From assembly GCA_029071345.1 (NCBI GenBank), contig JAIEAO010000057.1:1-50222 (forward strand): a stretch of 50,222 bases of DNA. Reading direction: 5' to 3'. The notes beneath the pieces were generated by a model that saw nothing but the letters and a program-made list of their open reading frames with translations, did no database searches and was not told the origin of the DNA. The position numbers and the translations under genes are program-made. Source of the stretch: Muribaculaceae bacterium (GTDB taxonomy: Bacteria; Bacteroidota; Bacteroidia; Bacteroidales; Muribaculaceae). This document shows, piece by piece, positions 23,691-30,657 of the stretch (position 1 is the stretch's first letter; every line of letters begins with the position of its first letter).

Positions 23691-26472
23691 TGATGTTTTT
23701 GAAGTGGCGGAAGAAGGATGAGCGCGATGAGAATCCGCACATTTTCGACATCGCCGTGAGCGTATATTTCGACAGATCCTCTTCGGCCACGAGGCGTTTG
23801 AACTCGTTGACACGATAGTTGTTCACATAGTCGTAATAGCTCTTTTTCATATATTGGTTGAAGATGTAAGAGAGGGAATGGCTTGTGGTGCCTGCCATCT
23901 TCGCGAGGTCTGCGCTCTTCAGGTCGGGATTGATGAATGGGCGGTCCTTACGCATGATCTCGTCAATGACCTTGAGGATGCGTTTGCACTCCTCGTCGGA
24001 AAGGCTTGTGGTGCGGTAACGTCGTGTCTCGGCATCAGAGACAGGGGCGGTCGCATCCTCGGTATTATTAGCGGCATTCACAGCCTCCTCCCATGCGCGT
24101 TCCTCCTCTTCTTCGCGGCGCCGACGGCGCATCACGATATAATATGCGACGTAGCAGGCCACGAACAGGCCTATGGCCGAGAGGATAAGCACTAATGCGA
24201 TGTTCACTCTCCTATCCTTATGTATATATATGAGTGTCTCGTTGGCCGTATGGCCGGGGAGACGCAGATGCAAAGTGTAATCGCCGGGCTGCAGGTCGTA
24301 ATAATGTATCGACTTTCCTCCTCCTACGAGTTGCCACGACATATCATACCCTTCGAGCATATATTCTATCTGGAAATGCTCCGGGTTGATATATGTAAGG
24401 TTGCCGGCATAGATCGCAAGGTCACTTTCCTTAGAATTGAGCGTGATATGGTTCTTCCCGCCGTTCTGCGTCAGACGGCTATAGATACTCTCGCCGTTGC
24501 TGTGCAGGTCGGTGACGGTGATCCGTTTGTCTTCATGCTTCATATATTCCTTCACCTTCGCCGGGTCGAGCTTGAGCAGACCGGAGGTATTTCCCATCCA
24601 GATGTTACCATCCTCGTCGGCGACGGGCTGACATAGAGTGAAAACCGGGTGTGGAATGCCGTCAGCGGCGGTGTAGAGGTGCATATCATCGGAATCGGGG
24701 ATGCAGACTGCTCCGACACCCGTACCGAGCCATTTCATACCGTTGAAGTCTTCGGTAATGAACGTCACCATCCTGTTATCCGACACCCTTATCCCGGTCA
24801 GCGGCACCACGGAAGTGAGATTGAGGTTAGAGCGGTAGACATCGCCGCGGTCAGGCACGAAGTAGAGGTTATGCTCCTTATCTTCGTAGACATCACGGAT
24901 TTTCTGCTTGTTGATGAACCCTTTCGGGAAGCGGTCGCTGCTCACGTTCTTGCCGTTCCATATCGCCATGCCGTTTTCCGTGCAAACCCATCCGCGCCCT
25001 GTGCTGTCGAAGAAAAGCTCGTAAACATTCCCTTTCGGCAGCTGCGAATTCTCGGGAGTATAGTGCGCCACCTCCGTGCCGTCGCGGAAACGGTGCAGAC
25101 CGTCGGAAGCGCCCACCCACATCGAGCCGTCGGGCCCCTCCTCGATAGCGAACACCGAGCCGGAATCAAACCGCTCCTGATGGTTTCCGAACGAACCGAT
25201 GCGCAACGTCGCGGGGTCGAACAGATACATTCCGCCGTTATAGGTGCCGATATAATATTTTCCTCCTATACGCGTAATGCAGAAGATGATATTAGAGCGG
25301 ATGTCAGGACGCTGGAAATGAGCGGTGCGCCCGGTGGCCTCGTTCACATAAAAGAGACCGTCGCGCGTACCGATAAGTTTCTCGCTGCCGTTGACCGCAA
25401 CGGCGCGCACGGCATAGTCGGCGGTATTGATGAATCCGGGATATGTGTAGACCTCGAAGATGTCGTTGACTTTCGGCGTATAGTCCACACCCATCTGATA
25501 ATAGCCAACCCAGAGCAACCCCTGGTTGTCGACAAGCATCGAATAGACCGAATTGGAGCGTAGTTTTAGCGGCGACGACGAGGCATTGATGCGCTTCTCG
25601 ATCTCCCCTTTCGCAAGATCATAAAATACCACACCCTCGCCATCCATCGAGATGTAGAGCCTTTCAAGAGGCGGATCGGCGGAAAGTGATGTGATCACGC
25701 CGTCGCCTACATCTATCGGCTGGCCGTAAGCGCGCGTTTTTATAGAGAATGGAATCACCCGACCACCCGACGTGCCGATATACAGCATACCGTTGACCAT
25801 GGCGAGTTTCGTCACATCTTTTGAGGGCGGGAGGGGATAGTTCTCGGTCGTGCCGGTGGAAGGATCGAGAAACACTACCGACCTCGGCGTGAGGGCCCAG
25901 ATTTTGCCGGAATGGTCATGCACGAGGTCAACCACTTCGTTGTCCGTCGACATTATATCGGCCGACACCGGGCGGTGCACCAGAGTGTTCTTGCCCGCAT
26001 TATAGACATATACCCCCTGACGGGTGCCTAAATAGAGATCCGATCCGTCTCCGGATATGGCTGAAATCGCGAAATCAAGTTTGTCGGGCAGAATCTTTGT
26101 CATCTCCGAGGCCCCCGGGGTGAGTTTATAGAGCCCTTGAGGATTCGCGACATATACATTTCCGGAAACGTCGAAGATGTCGTTGACACGGAGCGATGTG
26201 CCCGAACGACCCGGGAAACGGTAACGCGCGATCTGGTTGCCGTCGAAGCGGTCGAGACCGGTTTCCGTGCCGAACCATACAAAACCCTTGCTGTCCTTGT
26301 AGATGCTGTTTACAAGCTGGTCGCTGAGATTATCCGACGTGGAAAGGGTGCGCATCTGTGCATTGGCCTCAAAGCTTGCGGTGCAAAGCAGAATAAGGAG
26401 CATCGCAACGACACTCTTTAACATTTCTGATATGTTATCATAAAACCAGCTGACAAGTTTCACAGATTGCAA
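23650..26472 (-). CDS. membrane-tethered propeller-AraC transcription regulator (HTCS-like, no kinase)
   Basis: 940 residues. A signal/anchor segment (about 17-39) precedes a large periplasmic sensor of Reg_prop propeller blades (about 45-650: IYKDSKGFVWFGTETGLDRFDG, GKIWALTP, GSMWVGASDGLHRF, GNIWMGNTSGLLKLDP) and a Y_Y_Y domain (about 670-755). One transmembrane helix (about 757-780, IALVLILSAIGLFVACYVAYY) and a basic/acidic linker follow, then an AraC DNA-binding domain (about 845-940). The histidine kinase and receiver domains of hybrid two-component systems are absent, so ligand binding must reach the DNA-binding domain through the membrane as in SusR-type regulators. Met17 is an alternative start. 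It probably senses the PUL oligosaccharide and switches on the sigma gene or the divergent operon. Confidence 0.88.
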   Translation of the reverse strand: MQSVKLVSWFYDNISEMLKSVVAMLLILLCTASFEANAQMRTLSTSDNLSDQLVNSIYKDSKGFVWFGTETGLDRFDGNQIARYRFPGRSGTSLRVNDIFDVSGNVYVANPQGLYKLTPGASEMTKILPDKLDFAISAISGDGSDLYLGTRQGVYVYNAGKNTLVHRPVSADIMSTDNEVVDLVHDHSGKIWALTPRSVVFLDPSTGTTENYPLPPSKDVTKLAMVNGMLYIGTSGGRVIPFSIKTRAYGQPIDVGDGVITSLSADPPLERLYISMDGEGVVFYDLAKGEIEKRINASSSPLKLRSNSVYSMLVDNQGLLWVGYYQMGVDYTPKVNDIFEVYTYPGFINTADYAVRAVAVNGSEKLIGTRDGLFYVNEATGRTAHFQRPDIRSNIIFCITRIGGKYYIGTYNGGMYLFDPATLRIGSFGNHQERFDSGSVFAIEEGPDGSMWVGASDGLHRFRDGTEVAHYTPENSQLPKGNVYELFFDSTGRGWVCTENGMAIWNGKNVSSDRFPKGFINKQKIRDVYEDKEHNLYFVPDRGDVYRSNLNLTSVVPLTGIRVSDNRMVTFITEDFNGMKWLGTGVGAVCIPDSDDMHLYTAADGIPHPVFTLCQPVADEDGNIWMGNTSGLLKLDPAKVKEYMKHEDKRITVTDLHSNGESIYSRLTQNGGKNHITLNSKESDLAIYAGNLTYINPEHFQIEYMLEGYDMSWQLVGGGKSIHYYDLQPGDYTLHLRLPGHTANETLIYIHKDRRVNIALVLILSAIGLFVACYVAYYIVMRRRRREEEEERAWEEAVNAANNTEDATAPVSDAETRRYRTTSLSDEECKRILKVIDEIMRKDRPFINPDLKSADLAKMAGTTSHSLSYIFNQYMKKSYYDYVNNYRVNEFKRLVAEEDLSKYTLTAMSKMCGFSSRSSFFRHFKNITGMTPAEYIKTKN

Positions 26473-26543
26473 TAGAATATTAGTTCGGCATTAAGATTAG
26501 CTCACATCTCCGCATTTATGCGACACGGTGAAATTTAAGTAAG

Positions 26544-26575
26544 CAAAGATAACGTTTTTTTCAAAAATATCGAAA
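26544..26575 (-). promoter_or_regulatory. possible primary-sigma promoter of the propeller-AraC gene
   Basis: On the minus strand: TTTC, 20 nt, TATCTTTG (perfect TAnnTTTG), about 72 nt before the regulator's first ATG. The -33 box has one mismatch. Confidence 0.45.
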
Positions 26576-26619
26576 TGTTTCAACAGATTAACTATCTTTT
26601 AACCCCTTTTGACAATTAT

Positions 26620-26650
26620 TTTGAGTGAGTTTTGATGCTTGCGCGTATTA
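26620..26650 (+). promoter_or_regulatory. candidate ECF sigma promoter on divergent strand
   Basis: TTTGAGTG, exactly 16 nt, CGTATTA, 124 nt before the flavoprotein ATG. It is the only strong plus-strand copy of the PUL motif and ties the divergent gene to the same regulon. Confidence 0.65.
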
Positions 26651-26673
26651 AAGAAAGGAAATTAGGAGGATTA

Positions 26674-26705
26674 TTTGCCAGCATGTGCAATTTGAAGTAA
26701 ATTTG
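26674..26705 (+). promoter_or_regulatory. primary-sigma promoter of the flavoprotein gene
   Basis: TTTG, 20 nt, TAAATTTG: both boxes perfect for the Bacteroidetes primary sigma consensus. It lies downstream of the ECF-type site, so the gene could have a constitutive and an induced start. Confidence 0.65.
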
Positions 26706-26774
26706 CATACTGAAAATTATTCGGTATGAAATGCCGCGAAGAGCTACAGATCTCTCCTATAACCCGAAATTGTT

Positions 26775-28082
26775 ATGACCACTACAGACACCAATGGATA
26801 TACGATGGCTGAAGCCATCAATGAGGCAAAACGCTGCTTGAACTGCAAGGTTCCGCAATGCCGCAAGGGATGTCCGGTTGACCAGAACATCCCGGAATGG
26901 ATACATGAACTTTCGATGGGTAACCTCGGAAACGCGATGGCTTCAATCAACGAGCGCAGCAATCTTCCGGCAGTCTGCGGACGCGTCTGCGCTCACGAGC
27001 GACAGTGCGAGGGCAACTGCATCCTCAATAAGAAGGAACCCGGCACTCACATCAATATCGGTAAACTTGAACAATTTATCGCTGATTTCGACACATCTAT
27101 GAATCTGACCCGCGAACCCATTCCGGTGAAAGACCGGGGTCGTGTAGCGGTGATCGGCAGCGGTCCTGCCGGTCTCACCGTGGCCGGCGAACTTGCTCGT
27201 CGCGGCTTCGATGTGGAGATCTTCGAGATGGAGGGGGAAGCTGGCGGAGTGCTGCAGTTCGGCATTCCGGAATACCGCCTGCCCAAATCGGTGGTGGCTT
27301 CTGAAATCAAGAAAATCACCAACTTGGGCGTGCGCATCAACCTCCGCAAGACAATCGGCCCCGACATGAATGTCGATGAGCTTTTCGACCTTGGATTTGA
27401 CGCAATCTTCATGGGAACGGGAGCCGGCAAACCGCGACGCTTACCAATCGACAACCCCGGAGGAGCGAAAATCTGGATGGCGATCTATTTCCTGCGTCTT
27501 TTCAGCCTTTACAACTCGGGGCTCGTTTCGCGCGAGGAGGTACCCGTAACGGAAGGTGACCATGTTTTTGTGGTCGGATGCGGCAACACGGCGATGGATG
27601 CCGCGCGCAGTGCCGTGCGTCTCGGCGCGGGGAAAGTGACTATCGTTTACCACCGCGACATCTCGCGTATGGCTGCCCTGAAATCGGAATATAACGAAGC
27701 CGTGGAAGAGGGTGTGCAGTTTATGTGGAACGCATCGGTTATCGCAGCCGGCACCACCGATGGCCGTCTCTCTTCAATCACCATCGATCAGGAGGGAAAG
27801 CAGTTTACCGTCGATGCCGACCGCCTCTTTCTGGCTGTAGGCAGCCGCCCCGCTTCGCGCATCGTCTCTACGACCGAAGGAATCGAGACCGACGACAAGG
27901 GATATGTGCTTGTACGCGAGCATCCTTACGGAATGACCACCCGCAAGGGGGTATTCGCCGGCGGTGATGTAACCAACCGCCCGGCCACAGTGGTCAACGC
28001 TATGGCCGATGCCCGCAAGGTGGCCGACGGAATCGCCAAATATATCGATGCCGTGAAGCTGATGGAGGAGATCGAAGCTTAA
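26775..28082 (+). CDS. glutamate-synthase-beta-like NAD(P)H flavoprotein
   Basis: 435 residues. The N-terminal Fer4_20-type domain has cysteines CLNCKVPQCRKGCPV and CGRVCAHERQCEGNC (about 22-85), which bind two [4Fe-4S] clusters. A Rossmann FAD site (VIGSGPAGLTVAGELARRG, about 125-145) and an NAD(P) site (VVGCGNTAMDAARSAVRLG, about 262-280) follow, with GVFAGGDV near the end. This matches the small subunit of glutamate synthase and stand-alone relatives that pass electrons between NAD(P)H and ferredoxin-like partners. No large subunit is in the window, so calling it gltD would be unsafe. It heads the divergent strand and has both primary and ECF-type promoters. A redox-balancing role during uronate use is a guess. 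Confidence 0.88.
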   Translation: MTTTDTNGYTMAEAINEAKRCLNCKVPQCRKGCPVDQNIPEWIHELSMGNLGNAMASINERSNLPAVCGRVCAHERQCEGNCILNKKEPGTHINIGKLEQFIADFDTSMNLTREPIPVKDRGRVAVIGSGPAGLTVAGELARRGFDVEIFEMEGEAGGVLQFGIPEYRLPKSVVASEIKKITNLGVRINLRKTIGPDMNVDELFDLGFDAIFMGTGAGKPRRLPIDNPGGAKIWMAIYFLRLFSLYNSGLVSREEVPVTEGDHVFVVGCGNTAMDAARSAVRLGAGKVTIVYHRDISRMAALKSEYNEAVEEGVQFMWNASVIAAGTTDGRLSSITIDQEGKQFTVDADRLFLAVGSRPASRIVSTTEGIETDDKGYVLVREHPYGMTTRKGVFAGGDVTNRPATVVNAMADARKVADGIAKYIDAVKLMEEIEA

Positions 28083-28114
28083 TGCTTCGATAAGTATAAA
28101 GGATAAAGTATGAA

Positions 28115-28127
28115 GTCGCGGAGCGAC
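28115..28127. repeat. short hairpin GTCGC-GGA-GCGAC
   Basis: 5-bp perfect arms around a GGA triloop. The same design, GTGCC-GGA-GGCAC, occurs at 28200-28212 in the same spacer. Confidence 0.6.
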
Positions 28128-28199
28128 GAGATTGTGGTTAACCCCACATGATGGAGCGAAGCGACTGAGAGTGGGGAAGGGGAAATCCAAAAAAATTGA

Positions 28200-28212
28200 G
28201 TGCCGGAGGCAC
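28200..28212. repeat. short hairpin GTGCC-GGA-GGCAC
   Basis: 5-bp perfect arms around a GGA triloop, between the flavoprotein gene and kduD, upstream of a 20-bp palindrome. Confidence 0.6.
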
Positions 28213-28228
28213 GATGTTATGAATCAGC

Positions 28229-28248
28229 GGACGCGATATATCGCGTCC
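28229..28248. repeat. perfect 20-bp palindrome
   Basis: GGACGCGATATATCGCGTCC followed by CTACTGAAAACT. The join of palindrome to CTGAAA heptamers is the same as before the heparinase-like gene, read on that gene's sense strand. Confidence 0.9.
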
Positions 28249-28250
28249 CT

Positions 28251-28284
28251 ACTGAAAACTTAAAACTTAAATCAGAAAACTAAG
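28251..28284. repeat. heptanucleotide array (ACTGAAA/ACTTAAA)
   Basis: ACTGAAA, ACTTAAA, ACTTAAA, TCAGAAA, then ACTAAG. It forms the leader directly before the kduD ATG at 28287. Confidence 0.85.
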
Positions 28285-28286
28285 AT

Positions 28287-29087
28287 ATGATTCTCAACAA
28301 TTTCTCACTCGAGGGTAAGGTAGCCCTCGTAACCGGTGCCGCTTACGGTATCGGTCTCGCAATAGCACAGGCTTTCGCTGAGGCAGGTGCAAAAATCGTA
28401 TTCAACTGCTCACGTCAGGAGACTGTGGACCGCGGTCTCAAAGCCTACAAAGAACTCGGCATCGACGCCAAAGGTTATCTTTGCGACGTAACCGACGAAG
28501 AGGCCGTTAAGGCTATGGTTGCCGACATCGAGAAGACCGTAGGCACAATCGATATCCTCGTTAACAATGCCGGAATCATCAAACGTATCCCGATGGAGGA
28601 GATGAACGTTGAGGACTTCCGCCGCGTGGTTGACGTGGACCTCATCGCCCCCTACATCTGCGCCAAGGCTGTGATCCCCGGCATGATCAAGAAGGGGCAT
28701 GGCAAGATCATCAACATCTGCTCGATGATGAGCGAGCTCGGCCGCGAGACGGTGAGCGCATACGCGGCTGCCAAGGGTGGTCTGAAGATGCTTACGCGCA
28801 ACATCTGCTCCGAATTCGGCGAGCACAACATCCAGTGTAACGGCATCGGCCCGGGCTATATCGCTACCGAGCAGACCGCCCCCCTCCGCGAACGTCAGGC
28901 CGACGGCAGCCGCCACCCCTTCGACTCATTCATCATCTCCAAGACTCCGGCAGGACGCTGGGGCACCCCCGAAGACCTCATGGGCCCGGCAGTGTTCCTC
29001 GCGTCGGACGCTTCCGATTTCGTTAACGGTCAGGTGCTTTATGTCGACGGCGGTATCCTCGCCTACATCGGCAAGCAGCCGAAATAA
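28287..29087 (+). CDS. kduD: 2-dehydro-3-deoxy-D-gluconate 5-dehydrogenase / gluconate 5-dehydrogenase (SDR)
   Basis: A 266-residue classical short-chain dehydrogenase: TGAAYGIG cofactor motif at 16-23, NNAG at about 93-96, catalytic Ser146, Tyr159 and Lys163 (YAAAK), and the C-terminal PAVFLASDASDFVNGQVLYVDGG. By family it interconverts 3-deoxy-D-glycero-2,5-hexodiulosonate (DKII) and 2-keto-3-deoxygluconate (KDG) with NAD(H). Related proteins are often named gluconate 5-dehydrogenase. The neighbouring kdgK, eda and kduI genes favour the KduD role. The product KDG passes to the kinase encoded two genes downstream. The leader is a heptamer array preceded by a palindrome. Confidence 0.9.
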   Translation: MILNNFSLEGKVALVTGAAYGIGLAIAQAFAEAGAKIVFNCSRQETVDRGLKAYKELGIDAKGYLCDVTDEEAVKAMVADIEKTVGTIDILVNNAGIIKRIPMEEMNVEDFRRVVDVDLIAPYICAKAVIPGMIKKGHGKIINICSMMSELGRETVSAYAAAKGGLKMLTRNICSEFGEHNIQCNGIGPGYIATEQTAPLRERQADGSRHPFDSFIISKTPAGRWGTPEDLMGPAVFLASDASDFVNGQVLYVDGGILAYIGKQPK

Positions 29088-29095
29088 AATTTGTG

Positions 29096-29115
29096 CTAAA
29101 TGCTTTAGCATTTAG
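29096..29115. repeat. 20-bp hairpin in kduD-permease spacer
   Basis: CTAAATGC-TTTA-GCATTTAG, perfect 8-bp arms, beginning 9 nt after the kduD stop. It argues that the permease start lies downstream of it. Confidence 0.7.
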
Positions 29116-29131
29116 ATTAAACTATATTGCT

Positions 29132-30553
29132 TTGGAACAGGTATTTTCTTATATCATCGGGCTTGGAGCCGCCGTGATGATGCCGGTGATCTTCACGATT
29201 CTCGGTGTCTGCATCGGCATCAAACTCGGAGATGCCCTCAAATCGGGGCTTAAGGTAGGTGTCGGCTTCATCGGTCTCTCGATCGTGACCGCGCTGCTCA
29301 CCTCCGCCCTCGGTCCCGCGCTCAACGAAGTGGTGGATATCTACCACCTTCAGCTCAAAGTGTTCGACATGGGTTGGCCCGCGGCAGCAGCCGTGGCATA
29401 CAACACAGCCGTAGGCGCGTTCATCATCCCCGTCTGTCTCGGTGTCAACCTCCTCATGCTTCTCACCAAGACCACGCGCACTGTCAACATCGACCTCTGG
29501 AACTACTGGCACTTCGCCTTCATCGGTGCGGTGATCTACTTCGCCAGCGATTCTCTGGCCTGGGGATTCTTCGGCGCCATCATCTGCTATATCATCACCC
29601 TCGTTTTGGGAGACATGACTGCCAAGAAATTCCAGAATTTCTATAAGGATATGGACGGCATCTCGATTCCGCAGCCTTTCTGCGCCGGTTTCGCGCCGTT
29701 CGCCTGGATCATCAACAAAGGTCTCGACAAGATTCCGGGCATCGAGAAGTTAGAGATCGATGCCGAAGGAATGAAGAAGAAATTCGGACTCCTCGGCGAG
29801 CCCCTTTTCCTCGGTGTCATCGTCGGTATCGTAATCGGCTGCCTCACCTGCAAATCGTGGGGTGAGATCGTCGATAAAATCCCTTACATCCTCAGCCTCG
29901 GTATCAAGATGGGAGCGGTGATGGAGCTTATCCCCCGCGTTACAGTGCTCTTCATCGAAGGTCTGAAGCCTATCAGCGACGCCACACGCCAGCTGATCGC
30001 CCGCAAGTTCAAAGGTGCCGACGGCCTCAACATCGGCATGAGCCCCGCGCTCGTGATCGGTCATCCCACAACCTTGGTTGTGTCGCTCCTCCTCATCCCC
30101 GTAACTCTGCTTTTGGCCGTAATCCTGCCGGGCAACCAGTTCCTCCCTCTCGCTTCGCTGGCCGGTATGTTCTATGTCTTCCCCCTCGTGCTCCCCTTCA
30201 CCAAAGGAAACGTGCTTAAGACCTTCATCATCGGTCTTATAGTGCTTGTCGGCGGTCTTTACATGGTCACCAACCTCGCTCCGGCATTCACGCTGGCGGC
30301 CAAGGATGTGTATGCAGTAACGGGCGATGCCGCCGTAGCCATTCCCGCAGGTTTTGAAGGTGGAAGCCTCGACTTCGCATCAAGTCCGCTGGCATGGATG
30401 ATTTACCAGTGCACTGAAAATCTACGCTGGATAGGTGCAGGGATATTGGTAGTGATCACAATGGGAATGGTCTGGTGGAACCGCGTTCACATCATCCGCA
30501 ACCAGAAAGCGATGATCGCCGCCGACTCCGACCGCATCCAGACCACAGAGTAA
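29132..30553 (+). CDS. EIIC-GAT-like (galactitol-family) permease, probable uronate transporter
   Basis: A polytopic membrane protein with about 10-12 hydrophobic segments, related to PTS galactitol IIC subunits (MMPVIFTILGVCIGIKLGDALKSG; GWPAAAAVAYNTAVGAFIIP; DGLNIGMSPALVIGHPT). I start it at the TTG at 29132 (473 residues, Leu/Met-Glu-Gln-Val-Phe). The frame is open from a GTG at 29093, but those 13 codons cover a hairpin. No IIA or IIB subunit is encoded nearby, and a separate KDG kinase follows, so substrate probably enters unphosphorylated. Position within kduD-kdgK-eda-kduI makes a deoxy-ketouronate or KDG the likely cargo across the inner membrane (inference). Confidence 0.85.
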   Translation: MEQVFSYIIGLGAAVMMPVIFTILGVCIGIKLGDALKSGLKVGVGFIGLSIVTALLTSALGPALNEVVDIYHLQLKVFDMGWPAAAAVAYNTAVGAFIIPVCLGVNLLMLLTKTTRTVNIDLWNYWHFAFIGAVIYFASDSLAWGFFGAIICYIITLVLGDMTAKKFQNFYKDMDGISIPQPFCAGFAPFAWIINKGLDKIPGIEKLEIDAEGMKKKFGLLGEPLFLGVIVGIVIGCLTCKSWGEIVDKIPYILSLGIKMGAVMELIPRVTVLFIEGLKPISDATRQLIARKFKGADGLNIGMSPALVIGHPTTLVVSLLLIPVTLLLAVILPGNQFLPLASLAGMFYVFPLVLPFTKGNVLKTFIIGLIVLVGGLYMVTNLAPAFTLAAKDVYAVTGDAAVAIPAGFEGGSLDFASSPLAWMIYQCTENLRWIGAGILVVITMGMVWWNRVHIIRNQKAMIAADSDRIQTTE

Positions 30554-30557
30554 AGGC

Positions 30558-30585
30558 TTTAGGCATTAGGTTTTAGGCTTTAGAT
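30558..30585. repeat. heptanucleotide array (TTTAGGC family)
   Basis: TTTAGGC, ATTAGGT, TTTAGGC, TTTAGAT, directly after the permease stop codon. It ends in TTTAGAT like the arrays at 3937 and 15149. Confidence 0.85.
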
Positions 30586-30598
30586 AATAGTGATAAAT

Positions 30599-30635
30599 TG
30601 ACATTTTGACATAATGACAAATTGTCAAATTGACA
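30599..30635. repeat. 8-bp periodic TGACA repeat before kdgK
   Basis: Five pentamers at an exact 8-bp period (30599, 30607, 30615, 30623, 30631): TGACA, TGACA, TGACA, TGTCA, TGACA, each followed by an A/T triplet. It sits 23 nt before the kdgK ATG. It may be a regulator-binding cluster or a different microsatellite class; it is not part of the 7-bp system. Confidence 0.75.
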
Positions 30636-30657
30636 AAACTGAAAATCAACAATAACA

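Larger units (their letters stand above)
26473..26774. other. 302-bp divergent control region
   Basis: No gene is seen. It separates the regulator (minus) from the flavoprotein/uronate genes (plus) and holds an ECF-type site and a primary-sigma promoter on the plus strand, and a weaker primary-type promoter on the minus strand. Confidence 0.7.

Noticed and set aside
28193-28223. Perfect ATTGAGTG octamer upstream of kduD as an eighth ECF site
   Set aside because: At 16 nt spacing the next bases are ATGAATC, which do not match nGTATTA, and shifting by one does not help. The -35-like word alone is not enough.
29093-29131. GTG start of the permease immediately after kduD
   Set aside because: Those 13 codons span a perfect hairpin (29096-29115) and add a polar stretch before the first hydrophobic segment; the TTG at 29132 looks better, though not certain.
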